Shown here piece after piece: positions 16,541 through 25,603 of a stretch of 64,000 nucleotides of DNA; position 1 is the stretch's first letter; each line of letters opens with the position of its first letter. The notes beneath the pieces are model-generated. The model saw nothing but the letters and a program-made list of their open reading frames with translations, was not told the origin of the DNA and searched no databases. Both the position numbers and the translations under genes were made by a program. Origin of the DNA: an uncultured Vibrio sp. (GTDB lineage: Bacteria > Pseudomonadota > Gammaproteobacteria > Enterobacterales > Vibrionaceae); NCBI RefSeq assembly GCF_963675395.1, contig NZ_OY776222.1, forward strand, positions 1,488,001 through 1,552,000. The letters run 5' to 3'.

Positions 16541-17743
16541 ATGTCCTACGAAAAATCAAACCGCGCCGTTGTTTACAAAGGGCCGGGCAAAGTTGCTGTC
16601 GAGTCAATTCCATACCCAGAACTCGCATTAGGCAATCGTAAGTGTGAGCACGGCGTAATCCTTAAAGTGCTGACTACCAACATTTGTGGCAGCGACCAAC
16701 ATATGGTCCGTGGACGTACTACCGCAGAAGAAGGTCTGGTACTCGGCCACGAAATCACAGGAATTATTCTAGAAAAAGGTCGCGACGTCGAATTTGTTGA
16801 TGTTGGCGATATCGTATCCGTTCCATTTAATATTGCTTGTGGCCGTTGCCGTAACTGTAAATCTGGTATGACTGGTATCTGTCTCAACGTAAACCCTGCT
16901 CGTCCGGGTGCAGCATACGGTTACGTTGACATGGGCGGCTGGGTTGGTGGTCAATCTGAATACGTCATGATTCCATATGCAGACTTTAACTTGCTTAAGT
17001 TCCCAGACCCAGATCAGGCAAGAGAGAAAATTCAGGATTTAACACTACTGTCTGATATTTTCCCAACTGGTTTCCACGGCTGTGTCACCGCTGGCGTTGG
17101 CCCGGGTTCTACCGTTTATATTGCAGGTGCAGGTCCAGTGGGTCTGGCAGCAGCAGTATCAGCTCAACTACTTGGTGCAGCTTGTGTCATCGTTGGCGAC
17201 ATGATCCCAGATCGTCTAGAGCAAGCGCGTAGTTTTGGTTGCGAAACCATTGACCTACGCGAAGACGGCAGTATGGAAGACAAAATTGAAGCCATTCTTA
17301 ACGAGCGTGAAGTTGATTGTTTTGTTGACTGTGTTGGTTTCGAAGCGCACGGATGTGGTTGTGGTGGCCACACTCAAGAAGCACCAGCAACAGTACTAAA
17401 CTCAGCGATGCAAGTAACACGTGCCGGTGGTTCAATTGGTATTCCTGGTCTTTACGTTACGGACGATCCGGGCGCGAAAGACGAAGCAGCAAAAGAAGGC
17501 GCACTGAGCATGCGCTTTGGTCTTGGCTGGGCGAAATCTCATTCATTCCATACTGGCCAATGTCCGGTAATGAAATATCACCGTGGTCTGATGCAATCTA
17601 TATTGTTCGACAAAGTGAAAATCGCTGATGCCGTCAACGTACAAATGATTTCACTCGATCAAGCACCTCAAGGCTATGCCGACTTTGATGGTGGTGCAGC
17701 TAAGAAATTTGTCATTGACCCTCACGGTGAATTTAGCTCGTAA
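16541..17743 (+). CDS. fdhA: Glutathione-independent formaldehyde dehydrogenase
   Basis: Zinc-containing medium-chain dehydrogenase, 400 aa, resembling Pseudomonas FdhA, which oxidises (or dismutates) formaldehyde with NAD and without glutathione. The catalytic zinc site is CGSDQHMVRG plus GHEITG; the structural zinc cysteines are in CGRCRNCKSGMTGIC; the NAD-binding motif is IAGAGPVGLAAAV. The length of 400 and the extra HGCGCGGHTQEAP loop fit this family. An AAGGAGACC ribosome site precedes the ATG. No glutathione-dependent partner genes are nearby. Monocistronic, closed by a terminator about 110 bases downstream. Confidence 0.92.
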   Translation: MSYEKSNRAVVYKGPGKVAVESIPYPELALGNRKCEHGVILKVLTTNICGSDQHMVRGRTTAEEGLVLGHEITGIILEKGRDVEFVDVGDIVSVPFNIACGRCRNCKSGMTGICLNVNPARPGAAYGYVDMGGWVGGQSEYVMIPYADFNLLKFPDPDQAREKIQDLTLLSDIFPTGFHGCVTAGVGPGSTVYIAGAGPVGLAAAVSAQLLGAACVIVGDMIPDRLEQARSFGCETIDLREDGSMEDKIEAILNEREVDCFVDCVGFEAHGCGCGGHTQEAPATVLNSAMQVTRAGGSIGIPGLYVTDDPGAKDEAAKEGALSMRFGLGWAKSHSFHTGQCPVMKYHRGLMQSILFDKVKIADAVNVQMISLDQAPQGYADFDGGAAKKFVIDPHGEFSS

Positions 17744-17852
17744 TATTAGCTTCAGACAAAACACCTAACTTTTAGGGGATTGGTTATTAATTTAACCGAA
17801 ATTAAACGATAATAACTGCGATCGTTAATGTGGGCTTGACTCCCCCCTGACG

Positions 17853-17879
17853 CGGGCTGAATTTCAGCCCGCTTTTTTA
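17853..17879 (+). terminator. Rho-independent terminator after fdhA
   Basis: The stem GCGGGCTGA / TCAGCCCGC is followed by six T, about 110 bases after the stop. Confidence 0.85.
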
Positions 17880-18528
17880 CATCTAGTTATATAGTTAATT
17901 TACGTCTGTTTCTAATTTAAAAATCTTAAACATTGGGGATTAAACATACTTCTCCCCGATTTTATAAATGACAATATTTAAAGAACATACTGATGAAGCC
18001 ATAAGAATACCAGAAATTAGCACGAACAACGTTTTTCAGAATAAACCCCTTTGATGTACTAATTAACATTGATCGAAACCTATCTCGTTTTGTTGGCGTT
18101 ATTATCAATGCTTGAACCGGGAAGATAAAGAGAGGTTTCAGAATTTCACTATGGGCAAAATGGTACTAAGAGACCAGTCGGCTAGCTTCAATGAAGGGCT
18201 GGAATACACCTGAAAACCGACTTGGCATTATCAGTTGGATCAACAACTACCACTGACTTAAAAATCACATGATACATACTCGCGTAACTCTGACAAGAAT
18301 AGGTAAGATGGTGGGCCTAAATGTCAAGAATGTACGCATAGTGTGGCTTTGTTGCGCAAAAGAATTATCCACTTCAGCCGTTACTCTTCAAGACGTGAAT
18401 TCACTTTTACGCAACAAATCCAGACTTATACATAAAATTCACTTTATATCCCGTAAGATTGCTACACTCATAAAATGTGACGATGACGCGCCAAGAACGC
18501 TAACTATACGTATTCAGTAAGGACAACA
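17880..18528. other. Intergenic gap with IS-end relic, otherwise unassigned
   Basis: About 650 bases without a convincing gene. An 83-codon frame at 18269-18520 lacks a ribosome site, runs through the IS-end relic described separately and resembles no family. The last about 50 bases hold the leader of the glycosyltransferase gene. Confidence 0.5.
18345..18421. mobile_element. 77-bp MITE-like relic with IS5-type inverted ends
   Basis: The left end GGCTTTGTTGCGCAAAAGAA and the right end, read on the minus strand as GGATTTGTTGCGTAAAAG, form 18-base imperfect inverted repeats that resemble IS5/IS903-group termini. Only about 40 bases lie between them, with no transposase. No target duplication was visible. 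It is best read as an internal deletion derivative or a MITE. Confidence 0.55.
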
Positions 18529-20160
18529 ATGAAAGATAGGAAACAACTTTTAGCCGTTTCCCCACAGGTTCGATATACCGCGTTGGCAATTTTCTTGGCG
18601 CTATTCTTTATCGCCGTGAATGTCTGGTTTCGGCCAATCTTTCCCATCGACGAAACCCGCTATGTCTCTGTAGCGTGGGAAATGTGGCTGAATAATGACT
18701 GGTTGGTACCACACCTAAACGGATTGCCATACGATCACAAACCACCGTTAATGTTTTGGCTATTCAGTGCCGTTTGGTCCTTATTTGGTACATCCGATAC
18801 CGTGACGCGCTTAGTAGTACCAGGCTTTGCTCTGGTTAACCTCTATCTTGTGGGGAAACTGGCTGAGAAAATTTACCCCGACTCACCACAAGCGAAATGG
18901 TTGTCTCCTCTTATCCTTATCAGTTTCCTTGGCTGGTTTTTGTACTCCAGTATGATCATGTTCGATTTAATGCTCGCGGTCTTCCTCCAACTTGCCGTGT
19001 TGAGTTTTTGGCGATACACCGAAACGGAACGTGAAACATGGTCATATTTGAGTGGTGTATTCCTTGGGCTTGGGATGCTCACTAAAGGGCCTGTGGTATT
19101 CGTCTATTTCATCCCTTTTTTACTGTTAGCCCATCTTTGGCACCCCTCACCTGCTTCTATCAACAAGGCCTTCTTCAAAGCAATTCTCAAAACAGTGGGC
19201 ATAGCAGTTGCAGTCATCCTACTTTGGGCAGTACCCGCGACCATATCCGGTGGAGAGGAGTACGCAAAAGCCATTTTTTGGGCACAATCTGCCGGGAGGA
19301 TGCAAGACTCTTTCGCCCATGCCCGACCTTTCTACTGGTATGTGGCACTATTGCCAGCATTGCTTTTTCCTTGGCTTTTCCTCTTTAGTTTCTGGCGAAA
19401 CCGTCCATGGATTTGGGTAGGACGACGGGATACCTTCTGTTTTTCTTTGTTTGTGTTTGTGGTCGGGGTCTTCAGCTGTTTTAGTGGAAAGCAGATTCAC
19501 TATTTACTTCCTATTTTCCCTTTCATAGCAATTTGGATCGCCAAGCGATTGGAATTAGCGAAGGTAAAAACCGAGCCTGCGATAGTGGGAATCCTTGTGA
19601 TCATTACGCTAGCCATCTTAAGTGCGCCGCTATGGATAGAAAAAGCATTTCGCAGCACGGAAGTCACGGATGTTTACTGGAGTTGGGGGCTGTTGCCCGC
19701 GCTGTTGACTGTGTTGCTACTTTGGAAAAGAAAGCTACCTATTGATGGTCTTGCGCTTAATATCGGGGCACTACTGCTGAGCTTATCCGCTTTGATGGCC
19801 AGTTTGTCACCAGTACTGAATAACGTTTATGACGTCACAGAGACAGGCCGTCAGATCCACCAATTGCAATCTCAAGGTCATAGCGTTTCGTACGCTGGCA
19901 AATACCACAACACCTTTGGTTTCGCTGGTAGACTGGAAAAGCCGCTGAATTTAATTCCCTCATCTAAAGCAGAGAGAAACGCATTTTTAACCGCTGAGCC
20001 AGGCTATACCATCTGGGTTCAACGCAAGAAAACACAGTCATTGGCAACCAATGCCATTTACATGACCCCCTATCGTGGCAGGTGGTTGTTCATTCTAGAC
20101 AATCAAGTACTGGCGAAGATTCTAGCACCAAGTGAAAATAATGAAGCCGCAGAAAAGTAG
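18529..20160 (+). CDS. ArnT/PMT-family membrane glycosyltransferase
   Basis: Integral membrane glycosyltransferase of the GT39/GT83-like PMT family, 543 aa. The first periplasmic loop has the hallmark PIDETRYVSVAWEMW followed by GLPYDHKPPLMFWL, matching the Asp-Glu catalytic motif and metal-site loop of ArnT-like enzymes. About eleven hydrophobic segments fill residues 15-425 and a small C-terminal periplasmic domain follows. These enzymes move a sugar from undecaprenyl phosphate to lipid A or another acceptor. No arn operon genes are nearby, so the donor and acceptor are unknown. A GT39 name is sufficient; transfer of aminoarabinose is not supported. Confidence 0.87.
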   Translation: MKDRKQLLAVSPQVRYTALAIFLALFFIAVNVWFRPIFPIDETRYVSVAWEMWLNNDWLVPHLNGLPYDHKPPLMFWLFSAVWSLFGTSDTVTRLVVPGFALVNLYLVGKLAEKIYPDSPQAKWLSPLILISFLGWFLYSSMIMFDLMLAVFLQLAVLSFWRYTETERETWSYLSGVFLGLGMLTKGPVVFVYFIPFLLLAHLWHPSPASINKAFFKAILKTVGIAVAVILLWAVPATISGGEEYAKAIFWAQSAGRMQDSFAHARPFYWYVALLPALLFPWLFLFSFWRNRPWIWVGRRDTFCFSLFVFVVGVFSCFSGKQIHYLLPIFPFIAIWIAKRLELAKVKTEPAIVGILVIITLAILSAPLWIEKAFRSTEVTDVYWSWGLLPALLTVLLLWKRKLPIDGLALNIGALLLSLSALMASLSPVLNNVYDVTETGRQIHQLQSQGHSVSYAGKYHNTFGFAGRLEKPLNLIPSSKAERNAFLTAEPGYTIWVQRKKTQSLATNAIYMTPYRGRWLFILDNQVLAKILAPSENNEAAEK

Positions 20161-20315
20161 TCGCATTAGCTAAATTCAAACATACATCAAAAGCAAGGCT
20201 CGTCGATTAGGTAAAACAAAGCACCTTAGTGCAAGCCTGCCCGTTTATATATTTTGCTGCATAATATAGAAACTCTCTCTTATCGCTTACCGATTCCAAG
20301 TTCTCATGGAAATCT

Positions 20316-21212
20316 TCACTTCCACTCTGCTGGGCGAGTTTCACGTAAGACATCAATAAACAATTTTAACCTTAATGCGTGCCGGCCAATTGGGTAAAAA
20401 CAACTTACTGTAGCAGGGGCGGATTGCCAATCTTCCAGACAAGGCACTAAACTACCGGGATGTGATTTCTCAAATCCATTAGCAAGCCAAGTCGGCAATA
20501 AACCAACACCTCTTCCCTTTGCTATCGCATCAGCTTGCATCGTCAAGTTATCGCTCTGTAAGCGGCTTTCCATTGCGGGAAGTTCGTAGTCTCCATACTT
20601 GGGATGATGCAATGTCATTGCTTCTTGCCGAGCAGCAATAAAGTCAATCCAAGGATGATTAATCAACTCTTTTGGGTGTCTAAGCCTGTTGTGCTGGGAC
20701 AAGTACTCAGGTGAAGCATACGCCGCATAGTGCCAAAGTCCGAGCTGTTCCTTGCGATAGCCCATTGGAGTAATGTCACCCATCCAAACAATAAGGTCTG
20801 CATCAATAGTGCGGTCACCATGATGGAATTGGCTATGTATTCGGATTTTAATCTCTGGGTGTTTTTTCATGAATATATCCAGTGATTGGCTCATCCATCG
20901 GCGTGTTAAGTTAGGGTGCACGATGAGAGTGATTTCTCCGGTTACTTGATTATTCAGTTCATGAAGCGCTTCTTTTCCTTTACCTGCAAGCTCTAATAGC
21001 TGCTCAGAGTAAACTGAAAATACTTCACCAGCTTTGGTCAGAGCGAGGCGATTCCCTTGTTTTACAACCAATGCTTGCCCAAGATCTTCTTCAAGTTGCA
21101 TGAGCCTTCTGCTGAGTGTGGATTTAGGTTGCCCCAAAGACTTCGCTGCAGCGGTTAAACTCTTGTACTGGCAAAGCGCAGAAAACGCACGCACAGCTCT
21201 AAGATCTTGCAT
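20316..21212 (-). CDS. irgB: LysR-family regulator, IrgB-like
   Basis: LysR transcription factor of 298 aa from the ATG at 21212, chosen because AAGGGG lies 7 bases upstream; a longer frame from 21242 lacks a ribosome site. The N-terminal HTH is YKSLTAAAKSLGQPKSTLSR and the effector domain follows. It is divergent from an irgA-like receptor, the same arrangement as V. cholerae irgB-irgA, where IrgB activates irgA. I infer the same role from position and family. The gene symbol is by synteny. Confidence 0.8.
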   Translation of the reverse strand: MQDLRAVRAFSALCQYKSLTAAAKSLGQPKSTLSRRLMQLEEDLGQALVVKQGNRLALTKAGEVFSVYSEQLLELAGKGKEALHELNNQVTGEITLIVHPNLTRRWMSQSLDIFMKKHPEIKIRIHSQFHHGDRTIDADLIVWMGDITPMGYRKEQLGLWHYAAYASPEYLSQHNRLRHPKELINHPWIDFIAARQEAMTLHHPKYGDYELPAMESRLQSDNLTMQADAIAKGRGVGLLPTWLANGFEKSHPGSLVPCLEDWQSAPATVSCFYPIGRHALRLKLFIDVLRETRPAEWK

Positions 21213-21337
21213 ATACAACCCCTTACGCATCTCACATATCAACCTGATAATGAGAACTGTTCCACTAATGGTCCAAAGTGTCCCACAAATTGATCTATTT
21301 CAAAAACAAATTTTGTGAATAATGCCAATACAACTTT

Positions 21338-21356
21338 GATATTGATAACCATTAAC
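21338..21356. promoter_or_regulatory. Fur box before the siderophore receptor
   Basis: GATATTGATAACCATTAAC matches 16 of the 19 positions of the Fur consensus GATAATGATAATCATTATC. It ends 15 bases before the receptor ATG, within the divergent irgB-irgA gap, and would repress transcription when iron is replete. Confidence 0.8.
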
Positions 21357-21371
21357 ATTAAGGAGCTGTAA

Positions 21372-23465
21372 ATGTTCAGTTGGACCCCCTCTCAAGTCGC
21401 GTTAGCCGTTTCACTCGGGCTAATAAGCCAAAGCAGTGCTTGGGCGGAACAAACGCAAAATCAGGCCGATGAAACTGTCGTTGTCACTGCATCAGGTTTC
21501 GAACAAACGTTACAGCGAGCCCCCGCTACTATGTCCGTGATTTTTGCTGAAGATATTGAGAAAAGAGCGTATACCGACATCACCGATGTATTAAAAAATA
21601 TGTCAGGTGTTCAAGTCATGGGGGGCGGAGTCGAACAATCAATCATGATTCGCGGTATGGCCTCTAGCTACACTTTATTCCTGATTGATGGCCGGCCAGT
21701 TCAAGGCAATGACGCATTTGGTTTGAATGGTACTCAAGCTGGTACTCCGATTAACTTTTTACCTCCTGTTTCCGAAATACAACGTATCGAAGTGATTCGT
21801 GGCCCCGCTTCGGCACTTTATGGTTCGGATGCAATGGGTGGCGTTATTAACGTTATCACGAAAAAAGTACGTAATGATTGGGGCGGGAGCGTTTCTACCG
21901 AGTACACCAAAGCAGACAGCGCAAACAAAGTGAATGAAGATGCGATGCAAACTAACTTTGTCCTTAATGCGCCTTTGTTAGATGACAAACTCGCTCTGCA
22001 ACTAAGCGGCTCTTTCTTGAACCAAGACGAAAGTCACTTTATTGGTGGTGATGATAGCTATGCCTCTGATCCGGAATATAAACGTAAAAACTTTTCATCC
22101 AAACTTAACTGGGTGATTGATGATCAAAACAATATAGCCGCCGGTTATAGTCGATATGCACAAGAGCGAACCCATACTCCGGGTATCAGTATTGCTGAAA
22201 CAGTGACTAACCGTGACGGCAGTATCAGTGATGCGGAATTGAGTTATAACAAATCGGTTCGTGATACTTACTTCATTGAACATGAAGGCCATTATGGCGA
22301 TAAGCGCTGGAAATCGTATGTCAATTATGACAACTCTGATAACTCAACGCGCACCAATGACGTTACGGGTAATGGTATTCAGTTTGACGTACTGACTATC
22401 AACTCTCAAATGAACTGGTTCTGGGATACCAACACGTTGACTGTCGGCGCAACGTATAAGAATGAGCGTTTAGAGGATGGTGCGACCAATGGTTTGCAAC
22501 CACCTATTATTCCAGACGCTAACGCTGTAAATAAAATGGAACGTTACCAGTACTCACTATTTGCAGAAAACGAATGGGCACCGATTGATGACCTTTCCAT
22601 TGTGCTCAGCGGCCGTTTCGACGACAACCACGATTTTGGCAGCCACTTTAGCCCTAAAGTTTACGGTGTGTATGGTGTAACCGATGAAGTTGTCATTAAA
22701 GGTGGTGTTACATCTGGCTACAAAGCGCCGAGTTTACGTCAAAGCGCCAGCGATTTTGGCGCAACTTCGCGTGGCGGTGTAATCATTGGTAACCCAGAGT
22801 TAAAACCCGAAACAAGCTTGAACTATGAGATTGGTATCGGTTATGACGACCTTTACGGGTCTGGTTTATCAACAACGCTGACGGCCTACATCTCTGAATT
22901 TAAAGACAAGATTAATCGTACTGGTCGTGTATGTGAAGCGAATGTAGAGTGTTATTACAACGGCACATACTATCCTGCGCATCAGTATGGCTACACTGCG
23001 TATGAAAACATCGCAGAAGCTGAAATGTCTGGGATTGAGTTCACCCTTGATTACCAATTTACTCAAGACCTAATGTACCGCCATTCCTACACTTACACTA
23101 AAACCGAGCAAAAAACGGGTGAATATGCGGGTGAACCACTAAACGACGTCGCCAAACACATGTTTAACGCATCGTTAGAGTGGCAAGCGACGGAGCAACT
23201 GTTGCTGTGGACGCAAGGTAATTACCGAGGCGAGACGTCGGGCCGCTGGCAAACCGGTACGAGCGGCAGTTCGACTAATGGCCTGACCATTCCTGATTAC
23301 ACCTTCTACGATTTAGGTCTTGTGTACAAGCCAAAACGTGAGCTTAGCCTAAAGGCGGGGGTATACAACGTCTTTAACGAAGAAGTGAATCCAGAGGAAG
23401 ACGCAGATTATCGTTACATCCTAGACGGGCGTAAGTATCACGTGTCTGTGGCTTACAACTTCTAG
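21372..23465 (+). CDS. irgA: TonB-dependent siderophore receptor, IrgA/VctA-like
   Basis: Outer-membrane receptor of 697 aa with a signal peptide ending near SSAWAEQ. A TonB box-like ETVVVTASG follows at residues 34-42, then the plug domain (IRGMASSYTLFLIDGRPVQG, EIQRIEVIRGPASALYGSDA) and a beta-barrel ending in the C-terminal aromatic YNF. The closest remembered relatives are V. cholerae IrgA and VctA, receptors for enterobactin and its linear products. A Fur box precedes it, a LysR gene diverges from it and a periplasmic binding protein follows. Exact ligand is not decided by the sequence. Confidence 0.88.
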   Translation: MFSWTPSQVALAVSLGLISQSSAWAEQTQNQADETVVVTASGFEQTLQRAPATMSVIFAEDIEKRAYTDITDVLKNMSGVQVMGGGVEQSIMIRGMASSYTLFLIDGRPVQGNDAFGLNGTQAGTPINFLPPVSEIQRIEVIRGPASALYGSDAMGGVINVITKKVRNDWGGSVSTEYTKADSANKVNEDAMQTNFVLNAPLLDDKLALQLSGSFLNQDESHFIGGDDSYASDPEYKRKNFSSKLNWVIDDQNNIAAGYSRYAQERTHTPGISIAETVTNRDGSISDAELSYNKSVRDTYFIEHEGHYGDKRWKSYVNYDNSDNSTRTNDVTGNGIQFDVLTINSQMNWFWDTNTLTVGATYKNERLEDGATNGLQPPIIPDANAVNKMERYQYSLFAENEWAPIDDLSIVLSGRFDDNHDFGSHFSPKVYGVYGVTDEVVIKGGVTSGYKAPSLRQSASDFGATSRGGVIIGNPELKPETSLNYEIGIGYDDLYGSGLSTTLTAYISEFKDKINRTGRVCEANVECYYNGTYYPAHQYGYTAYENIAEAEMSGIEFTLDYQFTQDLMYRHSYTYTKTEQKTGEYAGEPLNDVAKHMFNASLEWQATEQLLLWTQGNYRGETSGRWQTGTSGSSTNGLTIPDYTFYDLGLVYKPKRELSLKAGVYNVFNEEVNPEEDADYRYILDGRKYHVSVAYNF

Positions 23466-23579
23466 TGTGGAATGTCTATTCGTGGGGGCACATGTCCCCG
23501 CGATTGCTTACCCATGAATACTTTTCCCTAATAGATAACAGTACTGAAGTTACGGATGCTAACTTCAATGAGAGAGATT

Positions 23580-24536
23580 ATGAAGAAAATCAAAATAACG
23601 CTGATGGCACTCATCGCAAGTATGTTTCAAGCAACATTGGCATGGGCTTACCCACTCGATATTGAGCATGAGCAAGGTGTCACGAAAATTGAAACACAAC
23701 CCTCGCGTGTTGTTGTCTTTGACCTCGCGTCTCTAGATACCATGGATGCATTGGGTGTATCCGCAGTTGGAGTTCCGGATGTGTTATTACCCACTTATCT
23801 TAATCGCTATACCGATGAGAAAGTTGCCCAAGTTGGAACACTGTTTAAACCAGACTTTGATGCAATCAAAGCACTCAACCCTGACCTTATCATTATTGCG
23901 GGACGATCGCGTTCTGCGTACCCGGAACTCACTGAGTTAGCACCAACGATTGATTTGACTATCGACCCATCGAATTTTGAGGCAGGCATGCTTCAAAACC
24001 TGACAACGTTAGGCGCTATCTTCAACGAAGAGCAACAAGCGAATAAATTGTCGACGGAGTTAACTCAATCGCTTAAGTCACTACAATCACAGGGATCTAA
24101 GCAAGGCAGTGGTTTAGTGCTCTTTACCATAAAAGATAACGTTATGCTTCACGCACCAGGTGATCGCTTCGGCATGTTGTATGACTTGACTGGTTTATCT
24201 TCCGTTGTGGAACCGTCATCAGAACCAAAACCTCAGCCAAGACCAAAACCAGGCTCTGAGGAAGCGAAAGCGGCCAAGCTATTGAGAGAACAAAAGCTAA
24301 AACAGGCTTTGGAAAGAAATCCTGATTGGCTCATTGTTCTTGATCGCGGCGCAGCGACAGGTGGGGACGGGCAGGCTGAACAAACGCTAGCGGCACGAGA
24401 AGCGATTACGCAGACTTCAGCATGGGAATCTGACCAGACGTACTACTTGAATCCAACCAATTGGTATCTCGCGACGGGGGGTTATCAAAGTGTGAGTGGT
24501 ACTTTGTCAGCGTTTCAATCGCGTTTCAACAAGTAA
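23580..24536 (+). CDS. Periplasmic iron-siderophore-binding protein (FatB/VctP-like)
   Basis: Class III periplasmic binding protein of an iron-siderophore ABC importer, 318 aa. I start at ATG 23580 because it places KKIKITLMALIASMF as the signal peptide. The domain has RVVVFDLASLDTMDALG, FDAIKALNPDLIIIAGR and DWLIVLDRGAATGG. An odd Pro/Lys-rich stretch, SEPKPQPRPKPGSEEAKAAK (about residues 217-236), looks like an insertion in the second lobe. No permease or ATPase gene follows, so the protein must use an importer encoded elsewhere. It lies 115 bases after the receptor and likely shares its Fur control. Confidence 0.85.
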   Translation: MKKIKITLMALIASMFQATLAWAYPLDIEHEQGVTKIETQPSRVVVFDLASLDTMDALGVSAVGVPDVLLPTYLNRYTDEKVAQVGTLFKPDFDAIKALNPDLIIIAGRSRSAYPELTELAPTIDLTIDPSNFEAGMLQNLTTLGAIFNEEQQANKLSTELTQSLKSLQSQGSKQGSGLVLFTIKDNVMLHAPGDRFGMLYDLTGLSSVVEPSSEPKPQPRPKPGSEEAKAAKLLREQKLKQALERNPDWLIVLDRGAATGGDGQAEQTLAAREAITQTSAWESDQTYYLNPTNWYLATGGYQSVSGTLSAFQSRFNK

Positions 24537-24590
24537 CTTAAACTGCACCTTATCGCCTGTTATTAGGTGAGACAATACAAAACCAGTAGT

Positions 24591-24660
24591 GTGAAGTGAG
24601 GGCTAAAGTGAAGTTTGGGGGTACAACCTCAAAGCACTTTAGCCCTTAAGCATCACTTCT
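24591..24660. terminator. Compound hairpin between convergent genes
   Basis: GGGCTAAAGTG (24600-24610) pairs with CACTTTAGCCC (24635-24645), an inner TTTGGGG/CCTCAAA stem closes the loop, and outer GAAGTGA/TCACTTC arms extend it. It overlaps the 3' end of yajD by a few bases and has no T run. Confidence 0.5.
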
Positions 24661-24997
24661 TCATCAGTTTTGCTAAATCAGCAAATGGATTGTATGTCGC
24701 CCCTCGGTGTTCATCTTCACCGGGCTTTATCTCGCTGCCGTAACGTTCATGTTCCAGGTACTTACTATGCTCATGATCATGGCAATAGAGGCACAACAGC
24801 TCCCAGTTGCTACCATCTTCTGGATTATTGGTGTGGTCATGGTCTTTGTGATGAACCGTTAATTCACGTAGATTTGAATATACAAACTCTCGTGCACACC
24901 TTCCGCATACCCAGGGGTAGATCTTCAGTGCTTTCTCGCGATAGCCCGATTCTTTACGTGCATAACTGGCACTGGTCCCATAGTAATCTGATGCCAT
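24653..24997 (-). CDS. yajD: HNH nuclease-domain protein YajD
   Basis: A 114-aa YajD-type protein. The HNH site is built from LTVHHKDHDHTNNPEDG (residues about 47-63), the Asn in NWELLCLYCHDHEHSKY and two CxxC zinc-type pairs (CGRC near residue 31 and CLYCH near 73). Length and composition match E. coli YajD, whose in vivo role is unknown although the domain is that of a small endonuclease. Stand-alone gene with no restriction-modification partner nearby, so it is more likely a core protein than part of a defence system. Confidence 0.88.
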   Translation of the reverse strand: MASDYYGTSASYARKESGYREKALKIYPWVCGRCAREFVYSNLRELTVHHKDHDHTNNPEDGSNWELLCLYCHDHEHSKYLEHERYGSEIKPGEDEHRGATYNPFADLAKLMKK

Positions 24998-25067
24998 GCG
25001 TGTATCCTCAACTGTTAGTTAGATAAATGTCAGCACGAGCACAAATGCTCTGTACTCGTGTTAATTA

Positions 25068-25346
25068 TCATGTTCTATATAGAACCTTTACCACATGCCA
25101 GCCAAATTTAGTTTTCACCAAATGTGGGGTTAGGACTTCACCTGAAAAGCAAACTTTGTCGAACTGAGGGACCATTTGCCCACGACGAAACTCACCAAGA
25201 TCACCACCGCGTTTACCGGACGGACAAGTCGAGTATTTCTTTGCCAGAGTCTGGAACTTAGCCCCTTTTTTAAGTTGCTTGATAATGTCTTCTGCTTGTT
25301 CTTTGTGTTTCACAAGAATATGCAATGCGGCTGCTGTATTTGCCAT
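25068..25346 (-). CDS. ppiC: Peptidyl-prolyl cis-trans isomerase C (parvulin)
   Basis: A 92-aa stand-alone parvulin, cytosolic, catalysing proline cis-trans isomerisation in protein folding. The family core is [38 protein letters not shown] with the GGDLG turn, and [11 protein letters not shown] near the active-site Phe, plus the conserved C-terminal [11 protein letters not shown]. Length equals E. coli PpiC. No signal peptide or chaperone domain is present. Confidence 0.93.
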   Translation of the reverse strand: MANTAAALHILVKHKEQAEDIIKQLKKGAKFQTLAKKYSTCPSGKRGGDLGEFRRGQMVPQFDKVCFSGEVLTPHLVKTKFGWHVVKVLYRT

Positions 25347-25603
25347 CTGTTTGTCTCTCGCTGTTCTGTTAGCGCAAGTTTACCGAATACACTCAATCAC
25401 GCCAAACATTTCTCCTTCCACACAGCGATCGTGGAAGCTCAGTTTGCATCTTATTCAATATAAATCGTCTAGAATTCAATCAATCACACATCTACTCATC
25501 CATTTGATTGAATGAAAGTTAACTTTTCGGTGTAGGGTTATTGAAGCTATCGGTTTATCCGATTAGATTAAGGGGAATCAGTTGGTATTTATAAGGTTAT
25601 TTC

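Noticed and set aside
18269..18520. 83-codon frame upstream of the glycosyltransferase gene
   Set aside because: It has no ribosome site, overlaps the IS-end relic and resembles no protein.
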